This document shows positions 31,461 to 40,614 of a stretch of DNA of 64,000 nucleotides, piece after piece. Numbering within the stretch: the first letter of the stretch is position 1; the number at the start of each line of letters is the position of its first letter. Origin of the DNA: Streptantibioticus silvisoli (GTDB lineage Bacteria > Actinomycetota > Actinomycetes > Streptomycetales > Streptomycetaceae); NCBI RefSeq assembly GCF_027947535.2, contig NZ_JAAGKO020000020.1, positions 1 through 64,000 on the forward strand, in the 5' to 3' direction. Both the position numbers and the translations under genes were made by a program. The notes under the pieces are model-generated. The model was not told where the DNA came from and ran no database searches. It worked only from the letters and a program-made list of their open reading frames with translations.

Positions 31461-34292
31461 TCAGGCCGACTCCTTGGGTTCCGTCACCCGCCAGTTCCGA
31501 CTTCGTTTCCCCAGGCCCTCGATGAGCGCAACCGTCTCCGGAGCTGGTTCGTCGTCCAGTTCCGCCAGAGCGCTGACCAGGAGGCCGTACGTCCTGGCGA
31601 TCGCGTCTATCTGCCCCAACTCGTCCTGCACTTCAGCGATCTCGCAGTACACGGCCTCGTTGTACCGGTCCAGCGTGCGGGCATGTTCGAAGAGGACGAG
31701 CGCTCGGCCCGGCGACCCCTGTCGGAGAGCACGGGCGCGGTTGGTGACGGCGTCGAGGACTTCGCGGCGGAGGGCTTCGCGGGGGACGTCGAGCCATTCG
31801 ACGGGGAGTTCGGGGGCGAGGTCGCCGCGGTAGGCGTCGAGGACGCGTTGGAGCACCGCGTCGTTCTGCTCTGGCCGGCCGGTGCGCAGGGCGTCTTCGA
31901 TATCCCACAGGTCGACGGCCAGTTGCTCGGGGTCGAGGGCGTAGGTGCCGTCGTCCTGGCGGGTGAGGTCAGTGACGGCGTTCTCGGTGGCGACTCGGAT
32001 AGCCTTGCGCATCTGGCTGAGGGTGGCGTGGAAGCTGTTGAACGGGCGGTCGCGCGGGGCGTCGGGCCAGATGGAGGCGGTCAGGGCTTCACGGCGGGCG
32101 CCGGTGCGGTTCAGGGCGAGGTAGGCCAGGATCTCGCGGTGCTTCGGGGCCAGGGCGGAGGTGACGTCCACCTCCGTCTCCGCTCCGTCGAGGTGGTGAA
32201 GGAGCTGGACCCGGCCCAGCACGTGGAGCGTCATCGCGCGTGCCGGGGCCGTGGCCACCGTGGTACTCGCGGTGGGCGGAGCTTCGGGGGCCTTCAGCGC
32301 GCCGAGCAACCGGTGAAGGTCTTCCGGCGGCGCGGTGGGGGAAGCGGGCCGGCGCGGGTCCGCAGTGGTTCGCACGGTCATCGTGGTCTTCGGGCGGCGC
32401 AGCAGGGCTTTGGGCGCGGGGCGCTGCTGCGTGCTCGGTTGCCGGCCGTCCGGCTCCCGGGGTGCCGGGTCGGCCGGTTCGGCGAACACCGGGGGCTCCT
32501 CTGCCTTGCGGCCGGCGGGCGTGCTGCTGGCCGCAGCCAGCAGTTCCAGCAGCTCCCGCGTGTCAGCCTCGGGGAGGGTGAACAGCCGGGCGCCGGCCAG
32601 TTCGCTGTTCGGGCGGACGACGGAGACCGTTCCGTCGGGGCGGACGTGCGCGGTCGTGCCGGCGCGCCACTGTCCGAGCAGGATGGCTGTGAGGCCGAAG
32701 GCGGCGCCGTTCTCCAGCAGGGCCTGCAACCGGCGGTCAGCCCATTCGATCGGTGTGGCCAGGAGGATCACCTGCCGACTGGTTTGCGGGCTCGCCGCGG
32801 CTTGTCGGGCTGCGCGGTCGAGGAGTTCCTGCTCCAGCACGTCCAGGGCATCGTTCAACGTGCCGGGCACCCACAGCCACGCGGGTCGGCTGGTGAAGTC
32901 GTCGCCCAGGAGCAGCCGGGCGTCGGGCTCCGGCAGGACGACGTCGACCTGAGTGCGGGACGGGTCCATGCGTTCGGCGAGCTGGGCGGTGAGCAGGGCG
33001 CGGGCGGCGTCGAGGGATCCGGGGCCGACGAGTCCGAGGCCGTGGGCGGTGGCGAGGTTCCAAGCGAGTGCGCGGCCGTCGCGTTCGCCGACGACAGGGC
33101 CGGACGGCGCCACCGGGGCTGGGACGGGCGGCACGGGCATCGGAGCGGCCACCGGGGGCGGGTACGCGTTGCCCGCGGGGGGTTCCGGTTCGGCCGACGC
33201 GGTGTTCAGCGTGGCGTCGTGGGCGATCCGGAGGGCGCGGACCACGGGGGCGATGGTGAGGCCGTCGCGGTCGCGGCTGCCGGGCCGGTACGCCCTGCGG
33301 CGGCGCAGCCGGACGGTGACGAGGGCAGCGGTGACCAGGGCCGCGAGGCCGATGCCGACGTAGCCGCCGGACGGCAGAGCGATGCCCGGCCGGTGGGCTG
33401 GAGCCGACGGTTCCTCGGGGGCCGCGGTGCTGCGGGGTTCAGGCCGGGCGGTGTGCGTCGCCGCTGGCGCGCTTGGTGCAGGTGACGGGGTACTGGCCGG
33501 GAATGTCGGTGGCGGGGAGGAGCGCTGTGTCGGCAGGGTGACGTGCGTCGGGCGGTGCTCGGGCCGGTGGGGCGGGGTGACGTCCTGTTGCTGGCCCGGC
33601 AGGCGGAAGATCCAGCCGGGGCGGATCAGGTTCGGGTTCGTCAACGACCTGCCGTCGGCCTGGGTGACGCCGTGGTTGAGTCGGTATATCTGGGGCCAGC
33701 GGTCGCCGTGGCCCAGGGAGCGCTGGGCAATGCGCCACATGCTGTCGTACACCCCGCCCTCGGGCGCCCGGACTTCCACCGTTCCCGGCGCGGCGTGGTG
33801 GTGGGCGGGGGTTTCCGGGAGGGCCATGGTCGCGGTGACGGCCGGGGGCATCGCCACAGCGCCAACAGCCGGCTGACCGGCCGTCGCAGGGGAAGCCGCA
33901 CCGGGGCGCGACAGCAGCGAGACGACCGCGGCGGTCACGAGCGCGGCGGCCAGGGCGTGCACCGGCCCCACGTTGGGCCGCCGGACCCACGGGCCGCCGT
34001 GGACCAGGTCGGTGACACTGCGGGCGACGTGCCAGGCGAACAGCGCCCACGCCGGCCAGAGCAGGCAGGCCAGCAGGTGCAGGAGGAACAGCGTGGACAT
34101 CGGGTCGAGCAGCGCCGTCTCGATGTCGGACCAGCCCGGCACGGCGTGCGGCAACGGCCAGCCGACGAACTGTACGAGTCCCCAGGGCAGGCCGACCAGC
34201 AGAAGGGCAAGCACGGCCAGGGCGAGCAGGCTACGCACGAGTGCGCCGGCGGTCTCGTCGATGCGGCGGCGCGGGGCCGGGTGGTGAGGCAT
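31461..34292 (-). CDS. Membrane LysM protein with C-terminal BTAD regulatory domain (Tad locus)
   Basis: 943-aa protein. Three hydrophobic helices lie within the first 130 residues, then a LysM-like domain at about residues 175-235 (GVYDSMWRIAQRSLGHGDRW ... NPNLIRPGWIFRLP), a Pro/Ser-rich linker and a further membrane helix near residue 315 (YVGIGLAALVTAALVTVRL). The C-terminal 250 residues start with LHVLGRVQLLHHLDG and AYLALNRTGARREALTASIW, a winged-helix plus bacterial transcriptional activation domain (BTAD) of the SARP type. This layout is typical of regulators at actinobacterial Tad loci, and it could couple cell-wall sensing to pilus gene control. Confidence 0.8.
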   Translation of the reverse strand: MPHHPAPRRRIDETAGALVRSLLALAVLALLLVGLPWGLVQFVGWPLPHAVPGWSDIETALLDPMSTLFLLHLLACLLWPAWALFAWHVARSVTDLVHGGPWVRRPNVGPVHALAAALVTAAVVSLLSRPGAASPATAGQPAVGAVAMPPAVTATMALPETPAHHHAAPGTVEVRAPEGGVYDSMWRIAQRSLGHGDRWPQIYRLNHGVTQADGRSLTNPNLIRPGWIFRLPGQQQDVTPPHRPEHRPTHVTLPTQRSSPPPTFPASTPSPAPSAPAATHTARPEPRSTAAPEEPSAPAHRPGIALPSGGYVGIGLAALVTAALVTVRLRRRRAYRPGSRDRDGLTIAPVVRALRIAHDATLNTASAEPEPPAGNAYPPPVAAPMPVPPVPAPVAPSGPVVGERDGRALAWNLATAHGLGLVGPGSLDAARALLTAQLAERMDPSRTQVDVVLPEPDARLLLGDDFTSRPAWLWVPGTLNDALDVLEQELLDRAARQAAASPQTSRQVILLATPIEWADRRLQALLENGAAFGLTAILLGQWRAGTTAHVRPDGTVSVVRPNSELAGARLFTLPEADTRELLELLAAASSTPAGRKAEEPPVFAEPADPAPREPDGRQPSTQQRPAPKALLRRPKTTMTVRTTADPRRPASPTAPPEDLHRLLGALKAPEAPPTASTTVATAPARAMTLHVLGRVQLLHHLDGAETEVDVTSALAPKHREILAYLALNRTGARREALTASIWPDAPRDRPFNSFHATLSQMRKAIRVATENAVTDLTRQDDGTYALDPEQLAVDLWDIEDALRTGRPEQNDAVLQRVLDAYRGDLAPELPVEWLDVPREALRREVLDAVTNRARALRQGSPGRALVLFEHARTLDRYNEAVYCEIAEVQDELGQIDAIARTYGLLVSALAELDDEPAPETVALIEGLGKRSRNWRVTEPKESA

Positions 34293-34305
34293 GGGGTTCC
34301 CTCTC

Positions 34306-34737
34306 TCACGGGTCTGGGGTGTCGATGCCGCGCACGGGGTGGGCGGTACCGGTGCCGGTGACCGTCAGGGTGCTGAGGCCGAGCAGGCGAAGGAGTTGTG
34401 TGTGCTGGTGGGCGGTGACCGTCACCGTGACCGCGTTCGCCGTGGCGGTCACTGCGCCCGTGTCGGCGGTGTGAGCGAGGTAGCTGCGGGCGAGGGTGCG
34501 GGCGGCGGCCGGCACGAGCTGGACGGTGCCGTGGGCGCGGTACGTGTTCAGGTCCAGCGCTTCGGCGCCGGCGCGGGCGGCTTCCTGGGCTTCGCCGATG
34601 GCGCGGACCTTGGCGGCCAGGGCCAGGCCGCCGTCGAGGACGAGCCCGGTGAACATCAGGATCGCCGTGGCCAGTACGACGATGAACGGGGTGACCTGGC
34701 CGTCCTCGTCGCGTGCGAACTCTCGCAGTCGGTTCAT
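34306..34737 (-). CDS. TadG/TadE-like pseudopilin-type membrane protein
   Basis: 143-aa protein from the ATG at 34737, which overlaps the stop of the upstream TadE-like gene. The N-terminus RLREFARDEDGQVTPFIVVL with a hydrophobic helix is the type found in TadG-like proteins (D-E-x-G-Q-x-T/V motif then membrane helix). The remainder is a small exported domain rich in Thr/Val and Ala. It is one of three consecutive TadE/G-type genes next to the Flp pilin and probably forms a minor pilus or tip component. Confidence 0.75.
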   Translation of the reverse strand: MNRLREFARDEDGQVTPFIVVLATAILMFTGLVLDGGLALAAKVRAIGEAQEAARAGAEALDLNTYRAHGTVQLVPAAARTLARSYLAHTADTGAVTATANAVTVTVTAHQHTQLLRLLGLSTLTVTGTGTAHPVRGIDTPDP

Positions 34738-35189
34738 ACGGCCACGCTCCCCGGACCGCTGTCGTCGGTTCCTCGGTAGACGTCGACAACGGAGGAGAAC
34801 GTCGCGGTGATCTCCTTCTGGCCGGGGACGTGCAGCAGGGCGAGGTCGTGCAGGTCGACGGTGCAGTGGACGGTCACCGTGACCGTGGAGCCGGGCTGCA
34901 TGGTGCCTATGAGGTCGACGGCGAGGTCTTCGCAGGTGACGCCTGTGCCGCCGAGGGCGGACGCGGCGGCGGAGCGGGCGTCGGTCGTGGCGGTGGGCAG
35001 GTCGCGGTCGAGGGTGGCGGCGCGGGCGGCCTGATGGGCGGCGTCCTCGATGCGCAAGCGGTTGTCGGAGAGCCGGCCGCAGTAGACCATGAACCACAGC
35101 ATCAGCAGCAGCACCCCGACGCTGAGGACGAGTTCGACGGTCGCCGAACCGCGCTCGTCCTCGCGGAACCGTCGCAGCGCCGGCCTCAC
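34734..35189 (-). CDS. TadE-like minor pilin
   Basis: 151-aa protein from a GTG at 35189 (GGAGGAACACC upstream, GTGA overlap with the next gene). The prepilin-like segment FREDERGSATVELVLSVGVL has the Gly-x4-Glu pattern before a hydrophobic helix, the cleavage and assembly signature of TadE-type pseudopilins. Its exported domain contains one Cys pair (TGVTCEDLAVDLIG, VTVTVHCTVDLHD) that could form a disulfide. Probably a minor subunit of the Flp pilus. Confidence 0.8.
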   Translation of the reverse strand: MRPALRRFREDERGSATVELVLSVGVLLLMLWFMVYCGRLSDNRLRIEDAAHQAARAATLDRDLPTATTDARSAAASALGGTGVTCEDLAVDLIGTMQPGSTVTVTVHCTVDLHDLALLHVPGQKEITATFSSVVDVYRGTDDSGPGSVAV

Positions 35190-35638
35190 GGTGTTCCTCC
35201 GGCGGCGGAGCGGAACTGTTCGGTGGGGCCGGTCGCGTTGACGTGGATCGGGAGCTTGAGGAACGGCACGACGCTGCTCGCGGTGCCGGTGATGCTCACG
35301 ACGGCGTGGTCGGCCTCTCGGGTGACCATGATGTGCGCGCCGTTGAGGGGGCCGCGGCCGAGCTGGTCGAGCATGCGGTTCGCCTCGGTCTGGCCGACGG
35401 CGGCCGTGCCGTTCTGCTCGCGGGTGACGGCGAGGGCGTCGGCGGCGGTGGCCTGGGCGACCTGGATGCCGTGTGCCCACACCGCGGCCTGCGCGAGGAG
35501 CAGGACGACGGACAGCAGGGCGGGCATGACGAGGACCTGTTCGGCGGTCACCGAGCCGCGTTCGTCGCGCGCCAGGCGCCGGGCGGCAGCGGCGGCCCGG
35601 TGCGTGAGGCGGCGCGTGGTCGCGCGGACGGTGGGCAC
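35186..35638 (-). CDS. TadE-like minor pilin
   Basis: 150-aa protein with the segment RLARDERGSVTAEQVLVMPA followed by a hydrophobic helix, again the Gly-x4-Glu prepilin pattern. The N-terminal leader (MPTVRATTRRLTHRAAAAAR) is strongly basic. It lies 9 nt after the Flp pilin gene and overlaps the next TadE-like start. It should be processed by the prepilin peptidase encoded at 42469-43089. Confidence 0.8.
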   Translation of the reverse strand: MPTVRATTRRLTHRAAAAARRLARDERGSVTAEQVLVMPALLSVVLLLAQAAVWAHGIQVAQATAADALAVTREQNGTAAVGQTEANRMLDQLGRGPLNGAHIMVTREADHAVVSITGTASSVVPFLKLPIHVNATGPTEQFRSAAGGTP

Positions 35639-35647
35639 GGGCCGGTC

Positions 35648-35827
35648 CTACTGGAAGCTGACGGCCTGTGCGGCGGCAAGGATCTTCGGGCCGAACAGCG
35701 CGGTGATGGTGAGCGCGAGCGCGGCCAGGGCGGCGATCCAGATGACGTGCTCGGTCGTCACGCCGCGTTCGTCATCGGCGAGCCGCCGTGCAGCGGACTC
35801 GATCCGCAGCCAGAGGGAGGTCAGCAT
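35648..35827 (-). CDS. Flp-type major pilin (59 aa)
   Basis: Very short gene: ATG at 35827 with AAAGGAAT upstream, stop TAG at 35648. The leader is basic (LRIESAARRLADDERG), followed by VTTEHVIWIAALAALALTIT, one continuous hydrophobic helix with an early Glu, then a short tail ending AVSFQ. This is the size and architecture of a Flp major pilin; cleavage would fall at ERG before VTTE or one residue earlier. It lies between the TadC-like gene and the TadE-like genes, as expected in a tad locus. Confidence 0.8.
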   Translation of the reverse strand: MLTSLWLRIESAARRLADDERGVTTEHVIWIAALAALALTITALFGPKILAAAQAVSFQ

Positions 35828-35857
35828 GTCGGGATTCCTTTCGTATGACTGCGCAGG

Positions 35858-36751
35858 TCACAGGGACGCGGTGATCTGGGTGAGGGCCGGATAGAAGACG
35901 AAGATGATGAAGCCGAAGGCCATGAGCATCCCGGGCAGCGCCATCCGCTCGGTAGCGGAGTTCGCCTTGCCCTCGGCCTCGGAACTGCTGCGGCTGCGCA
36001 TAGCCGCCGCCTTCGCCGCCAGGGAGGACCGCACCCGGGCGCCCTCGGAGCCGGCGAGGGACAACGCGGCGGCCAGCTCGGCGAGTTCGCCGACGTCCAG
36101 CTCTTCTCCAAGCTGCTTGAGCGTCGTCCACGGCGACGTACGCGTAAGCCGCGCGGTGGTCAGCGCGCGGCGCAGCTGCTGGACGGACCAGCCCTGGCCG
36201 ATCTCGGTGGCGTAGGCCAGGGCGCCGTCGACTCCGGCGCCGCCGGCCAGCAGGATGTGGATGAGGTTGAGGTACGCGCCCAGCGCGTGCCGGAACGCGG
36301 CGCGGCGCCGTTCCGCCTCCGCGCGGATCATCAGGTCCGGCAGCACGAATCCCGTCACCGCGACGCCGACCGAGACCGCGAGCGGCAACGCCCAGGGCAG
36401 CGGCCGGCCCGCCAGTGTGAGGATGCCGGCGACCGCGCCGGGCAGCAGGAGGCCGAAGACCGCGAGGGCTGCCTTCTCGGCCAGGAACGCGTCCACCGAC
36501 CGTTCCGTGATGGCCAGGTCTTGCCGGGTACGGTCGTTGGGCAGACCGAGGGCGCGCAACCAGCTGTTGAACGGTGATCCGACCCGCACCGCCCACCCGC
36601 CGCCGTCCGCGGTGAGCAACGGCGCCGGCACCGGGGTGGACTCCAGGCGGGCCACCAGCTCGGACAGTCGCCTGCGGGGTGGGAACAGCCAGATCACCAG
36701 GGCCCACAGGCCCAGGCCGGCGCAGGCCGCGAGCAGCGCGAGCGTGATCAC
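35858..36751 (-). CDS. tadC: TadC-like pilus membrane protein
   Basis: 297-aa protein from a GTG at 36751 (GGAGGTGGCCGC upstream, GTGA overlap with tadB-like). Hydrophobic helices lie at the N-terminus (VITLALLAACAGLGLWALVI), in the middle (FGLLLPGAVAGILTLAG and ALPLAVSVGVAVTGFVL) and at the C-terminus (LPGMLMAFGFIIFVFYPAL). The cytoplasmic part has the T2SSF pattern (RHALGAYLNLIHILLAGGAG ... LKQLGEELDVGELAELAAAL). Platform protein of the Flp pilus assembly complex with TadB. Confidence 0.85.
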   Translation of the reverse strand: MITLALLAACAGLGLWALVIWLFPPRRRLSELVARLESTPVPAPLLTADGGGWAVRVGSPFNSWLRALGLPNDRTRQDLAITERSVDAFLAEKAALAVFGLLLPGAVAGILTLAGRPLPWALPLAVSVGVAVTGFVLPDLMIRAEAERRRAAFRHALGAYLNLIHILLAGGAGVDGALAYATEIGQGWSVQQLRRALTTARLTRTSPWTTLKQLGEELDVGELAELAAALSLAGSEGARVRSSLAAKAAAMRSRSSSEAEGKANSATERMALPGMLMAFGFIIFVFYPALTQITASL

Positions 36752-37641
36752 GCGGCCACCTCCGCGCTGCGCTCGGCCGGCTCGGCGGCCGGGGCGAGGA
36801 ACCGTTCCGGCTCCTCCAACCGGGCCATGCGCCGCAGCCAGGTGAACGCAACGCTGAACAGCCCGCCGATCACGAGCAGCACCAACTGCCCGATGACGGT
36901 GTCGTACGGCGCGAGAAACTGCGGGTTGAGGAGGATCAGGCCGAGGGCGAAGCCCAACGTGGTGACGACCACGACGCGCATCGTGGTGCGGGTGCGGGCG
37001 CGGCTGGCCTCGACGCGCTGCCGCATCTCCACCTGCGAGCGGGCCGTGGCTGCGAGTTCGCCGAGCAACGCGCTCAGCTGGCGGGCCTGGTACTCGGAGG
37101 CCAGCAGCAGCGCGGCCAGCACCAGGTCCGCCGTCGGGTCGGCGAGGTCGTCCGCGAGCTGCTTGAGCGCGACGGGGAGCCGATCCCCGCGTTCCAGCCG
37201 GGCGGCGAGATCCATGACGTGCTGCCGGACCGGCTTCGGCGCGGTCGGGGCGGTGGCAATGATGGTCTGCTCCAGGCCGGCTGCCGCCGCGAGGGTGTCG
37301 CGCAGCATCTCGGTCCACCCGGCGATCCCCTCGATCCGCGCAGTTCGCTCCTCCTCACCGGATGCAGACCCGAGGATGCGCGGCAGGCTCCAGGTGGCCA
37401 TGGCGGCCAGCAGCCCGCCGACCACCCAGCCCGTGATCATCCCGAGCAGCAGCCCGGCCGCGCCGGACAGCAGCAACCACCGTCGTGCGTGACTGCGTTG
37501 GAACACGGCGAACGGCGAACGCTTCCGCGCCGGCACCGCCGGTCGGTGTGCTCCGCGGACGCCGTGCAGGAGCAGCAGGAGGCCCAGGCCGGTGCCGATG
37601 CCGCACAGGCCCAGCAGGGCGGCGAAGCCGGTCAACGTCAC
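36748..37641 (-). CDS. tadB: TadB-like pilus membrane protein
   Basis: 297-aa protein from a GTG at 37641 overlapping the tadA-like stop. It has an N-terminal helix (FAALLGLCGIGTGLGLLLLL), then LLLSGAAGLLLGMITGWVVG and a central T2SSF domain (GWTEMLRDTLAAAAGLEQTI ... LAARLERGDRLPVALKQLAD). Two C-terminal helices follow (VVVVTTLGFALGLILLNPQF and GQLVLLVIGGLFSVAF). Partner of TadC in the inner-membrane platform. The gene looks complete. Confidence 0.85.
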   Translation of the reverse strand: MTLTGFAALLGLCGIGTGLGLLLLLHGVRGAHRPAVPARKRSPFAVFQRSHARRWLLLSGAAGLLLGMITGWVVGGLLAAMATWSLPRILGSASGEEERTARIEGIAGWTEMLRDTLAAAAGLEQTIIATAPTAPKPVRQHVMDLAARLERGDRLPVALKQLADDLADPTADLVLAALLLASEYQARQLSALLGELAATARSQVEMRQRVEASRARTRTTMRVVVVTTLGFALGLILLNPQFLAPYDTVIGQLVLLVIGGLFSVAFTWLRRMARLEEPERFLAPAAEPAERSAEVAA

Positions 37642-39062
37642 CACCGTCCCGTCGGCCGCAGCACGTCCGGGTCCAGCCCGGCGGCCTCCAGCTCGTCCAC
37701 GGTCTCCGCCCGCAACGGCACCCCCGGTGCGGCGCGGCGGTCCGGGCCCGGGCGGAAGACCTCGTTGGAGACGACCTGCTGCCCGTCGGCGTCGATCACC
37801 TCGCGGATGGACGACACCACGCGGTGGCCCTGACCGTCGCGCGGCTTGTCGAGGTGGACGACGAAGTGCAGCGCGGAGGCGACCAGGAGGTTGCTGGCCT
37901 CGATCGGCAGGCGTTCCGGGCCCTGGACGGCGTAGGCGGCGAGCTTGGTGAACGCGCCGGCGCTGCTGCTGGCGTGCAGGGTGGCCATGCTGCCGTCGTT
38001 GCCCTGCGACATCGCGTTGCACATCGGGATCACCTCGGCCCCGCGGACCTCGCCGACGATGACCCGGTCCGGCGACATCCGCAGCGCCCAGCGCACGAGT
38101 TCGGCCTGTGTCACCGCGCCCTGGCCCTCAATGTTCGCCTCGCGGGCCTGCATGGCAACGACGTCCGGGTGGGCGTCGGCGTCCTCGTCGAGTCCCAGCT
38201 CGAAGGTGTCCTCCACCGTCACCAGCCGCTCCCACGGCGGGATCTCCGAGGCCAGCGCCCGCAGCATTGTCGTCTTCCCGATGCCGGTCCCGCCGGTGAC
38301 CACGATGTTCTTGCGCGCCCGGACCAGTGCGCCGAGCATCGCCTCTAGCGGCCGGTCGATCGTGCCGGACGCCCGCAGCTGGGCCAGGGTCGCGCGCTTG
38401 AAGCGGTGCCGGCGGATCGACATCGACGGCCGCGCGGTCACCGCCATCACCGCGAACACCCGCTCGCCGGACGGCAGCTGGAAGTTCACGCCGGGGCTGC
38501 CGCGGTCGAACCGGCGCTCCTCCATCCCGGAACGGGAGGCCAGGTCGCGGATCAGCTCGATGAGTTCCCCGTCGGAGCCGACTATCGGCGGCAGCTGCTC
38601 ACGGGTGCCGTCGGCGTAGCGGACGAAGACCCGGTCGCCGGTGACGTTGATGTTCTCGATCTCGGTGTTCCGCAGCAGCGGCTCCAGGCCGGACAGGCCG
38701 AACACCTCATCCAGCACCGCGGCTATGACCTGCCTCTCGACCTGGGGCGTGACGATGCTCGCGCTCCGGGTCAGCTGCTGGTGGGTGTGGGCCTCGGCCG
38801 CGTCGGCGAGGATGCTCTCCGCCGCCGCACGCCGTTCCTCCGGGCTCATGCCGGGCCGCCCCGCGGCTTCGTCGGCGCGCAGGCGCTCGGACAGCTTTGC
38901 CGACAGCTGCTGCCGCAGGCTCGCCCGCAGCTGCTCGGCTGGCGCGTCCGTGCGGATTCCGGCCGCGGACAGGTCGGCCGGACCTGGCAGGCGGCGCGGT
39001 GGTGCGGTGCGCCATCCAGCGGGCACGGGTTCTTCGTGTGCGGCTTCGTTGAGCGACGTCAC
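37638..39062 (-). CDS. tadA: TadA/CpaF-family pilus assembly ATPase
   Basis: 474-aa secretion ATPase. The N-terminal 100 residues form a variable helical domain. The core has Walker A GGTGIGKTT at about residues 257-265, an Asp box RLVTVEDTFELGL, Walker B DRVIVGEVRGAEVIPM and a His box MATLHASSSAG, all hallmarks of TadA/CpaF/VirB11-type hexameric ATPases. It should power Flp pilus assembly with the TadB and TadC platform. It overlaps genes on both sides by 4 nt. In principle it could also serve the conjugation system, which lacks a VirB11, but its tad context argues otherwise. Confidence 0.92.
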   Translation of the reverse strand: MTSLNEAAHEEPVPAGWRTAPPRRLPGPADLSAAGIRTDAPAEQLRASLRQQLSAKLSERLRADEAAGRPGMSPEERRAAAESILADAAEAHTHQQLTRSASIVTPQVERQVIAAVLDEVFGLSGLEPLLRNTEIENINVTGDRVFVRYADGTREQLPPIVGSDGELIELIRDLASRSGMEERRFDRGSPGVNFQLPSGERVFAVMAVTARPSMSIRRHRFKRATLAQLRASGTIDRPLEAMLGALVRARKNIVVTGGTGIGKTTMLRALASEIPPWERLVTVEDTFELGLDEDADAHPDVVAMQAREANIEGQGAVTQAELVRWALRMSPDRVIVGEVRGAEVIPMCNAMSQGNDGSMATLHASSSAGAFTKLAAYAVQGPERLPIEASNLLVASALHFVVHLDKPRDGQGHRVVSSIREVIDADGQQVVSNEVFRPGPDRRAAPGVPLRAETVDELEAAGLDPDVLRPTGRW

Positions 39063-39862
39063 CGGGCACCCCCGTTCACCGAGACCGCGCGTGCCTTCTC
39101 CGGTTCCGCCATCGCCGTCCCGGGTTCGGGCAGTCGGCGTGCCGGTTCAGGTGATTGCCCGGCAATCACCTGCGCCAGCTCACCCACCGCCCGGCCGAGC
39201 GCCGACCGGCGGACGGCACCGCGCCTTCCGTGGCCGCCGGAGAGCACTGCCGCCCCCTTCGGATCGTGCGGCAGCCGAACCGAGACCGGCAGGCCGAGCG
39301 TCGCGGCGACCTCGGCGGTCGGGTAGCCGTTGCCGACGAGGACGAAGCACGACCGCGTCGACCACGTCGCCAGTAGCGGCAATCGGGTCGCCACGTGCGC
39401 GAGCGCGTCGTCCGTTGCGCGAGCGAGCAGCACCGTGACGTCGGCCCGCTTGACCACCGCCAGCGCGGGCGACCCGGCATCGATCCGGCCGCAGTCCGCG
39501 ACCACGACCGTCTCCGGCTCATCAGCCGCCCGGCGCAGCGCCCCGACGTTCGCGGCGATCTCGCCGAGCGCGGCCGTGGCCTGCTCGGCGGACGGCGGCC
39601 CGACGACGACCAGCTGCCCGCCCGGCAGCTCCTGCGCGTGCTGCCACAGCACCGCCGGATCAGCCGACCGCCGCACCGCCGCCGCCAGGCTGACCACCCC
39701 CGGCGACGTCTCCAGCCGGAACCGCGCCAGCAGATCACCCCCAGCCGGGTCGCACTCCACCAGCACCGCCCTGCCCCCGCCAGGCCAGCGCGCGGCAAGA
39801 CCCAGCGCCGCGGTCGTCACGCCGGGCGAGCCCTTGAAGCTGCACACCGCGATGAGCGTCAC
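39059..39862 (-). CDS. TadZ/CpaE-like ParA-family protein
   Basis: 267-aa P-loop protein of the MinD/ParA fold. The N-terminus IAVCSFKGSPGVTTAALGLA is a deviant Walker A (FKGSPGVTT), followed by AVLVECDPAGGDLLARF (Walker A' region) and ETVVVADCGRIDAGSPAL (Walker B region). TadZ/CpaE proteins localise the pilus machine. The C-terminal 60 residues are Pro/Arg-rich. It lies between the tadA-like and cpaB-like genes with 4-nt overlaps on both sides. Confidence 0.8.
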   Translation of the reverse strand: MTLIAVCSFKGSPGVTTAALGLAARWPGGGRAVLVECDPAGGDLLARFRLETSPGVVSLAAAVRRSADPAVLWQHAQELPGGQLVVVGPPSAEQATAALGEIAANVGALRRAADEPETVVVADCGRIDAGSPALAVVKRADVTVLLARATDDALAHVATRLPLLATWSTRSCFVLVGNGYPTAEVAATLGLPVSVRLPHDPKGAAVLSGGHGRRGAVRRSALGRAVGELAQVIAGQSPEPARRLPEPGTAMAEPEKARAVSVNGGAR

Positions 39863-40557
39863 TGGCCGCCCCCGCTCGTCTCGACCAAGTCGACCTGCCC
39901 GGCCGGCACCGCCGCCAGCTGCCGCGCGTCCTCGACGGCCATCTGCATGGAGACCACCGTCGTCTGGTCCGTCGCGTCAGCCTTCACATCCGTGACGACG
40001 GCATCCCAGGACAACAACGGAGGCGACGAGGACTTCCCCGATACCGCGTTGCCGTCCGGCTCCACGACGACCGTGACGTGGTTGCCGGGCTGGAGCCCTG
40101 ACGGGACCTGCCCCGCCTTCAGCCCGACCGCCGCCACGGCCTGCCCGGCCGGCGGTACCTGCGCGGCCCCGAGCACCTGCCGAGTCAGCAACGTCCCCGC
40201 CGGCAAGCTGTACGCCACCGGCCGACCGATCACCGTCACCAGCGACCGAGCGGGGATCACCGCGAGCCCGGTACCTGCCGAGACGTCGACCTCCCGGACG
40301 TCCCGACCAGTGAGGGCTTGGCCCACGGAGACCGGCCGGGCCAGCTCCAGCACCGGGACACGGTGCCCGAGCCGCAGGGCGACCACGACCCCGGCCGCGG
40401 CGCAGCCGAGAACCAGCAGGATGCCCACCAGGAGGTACGGCACCCGGCGTTGGCGCGGGGCACCGGCCAGCCGGGCGGGCGCACCGTTCTTGCCGACGGG
40501 CGTCCAACTGCCCGGCGCGGCGGAACCGGCCGCCGGTACGCGGGTACTGCTGCTCAC
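39859..40557 (-). CDS. CpaB/RcpC-like protein with SAF domain
   Basis: 232-aa protein with a cytoplasmic N-terminus, one membrane helix (VPYLLVGILLVLGCAAAGVV, about residues 38-60) and a SAF domain (ARPVSVGQALTGRDVREVDV ... YSLPAGTLLTRQVLG) followed by a small beta-rich exported domain. CpaB/RcpC proteins are periplasmic or cell-wall parts of Flp pilus systems. It overlaps the tadZ-like gene and is in the same leftward operon. Confidence 0.8.
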   Translation of the reverse strand: MSSSTRVPAAGSAAPGSWTPVGKNGAPARLAGAPRQRRVPYLLVGILLVLGCAAAGVVVALRLGHRVPVLELARPVSVGQALTGRDVREVDVSAGTGLAVIPARSLVTVIGRPVAYSLPAGTLLTRQVLGAAQVPPAGQAVAAVGLKAGQVPSGLQPGNHVTVVVEPDGNAVSGKSSSPPLLSWDAVVTDVKADATDQTTVVSMQMAVEDARQLAAVPAGQVDLVETSGGGQ

Positions 40558-40614
40558 TCGAACCTCCGGGGAGGGAGTCGGGGTCGCGCTCGGCGCGCCG
40601 TTCGGAGGGGTGGG

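Noticed and set aside
31446-33485. 679-codon open frame on the + strand
   Set aside because: It is antisense to the well-supported LysM-BTAD gene, lacks domains, and is typical of mirror frames in high-GC DNA.
37638-39062. The TadA ATPase as a VirB11 for the conjugation system
   Set aside because: It is inside the Tad operon with 4-nt overlaps, and Gram-positive conjugation systems usually lack VirB11.
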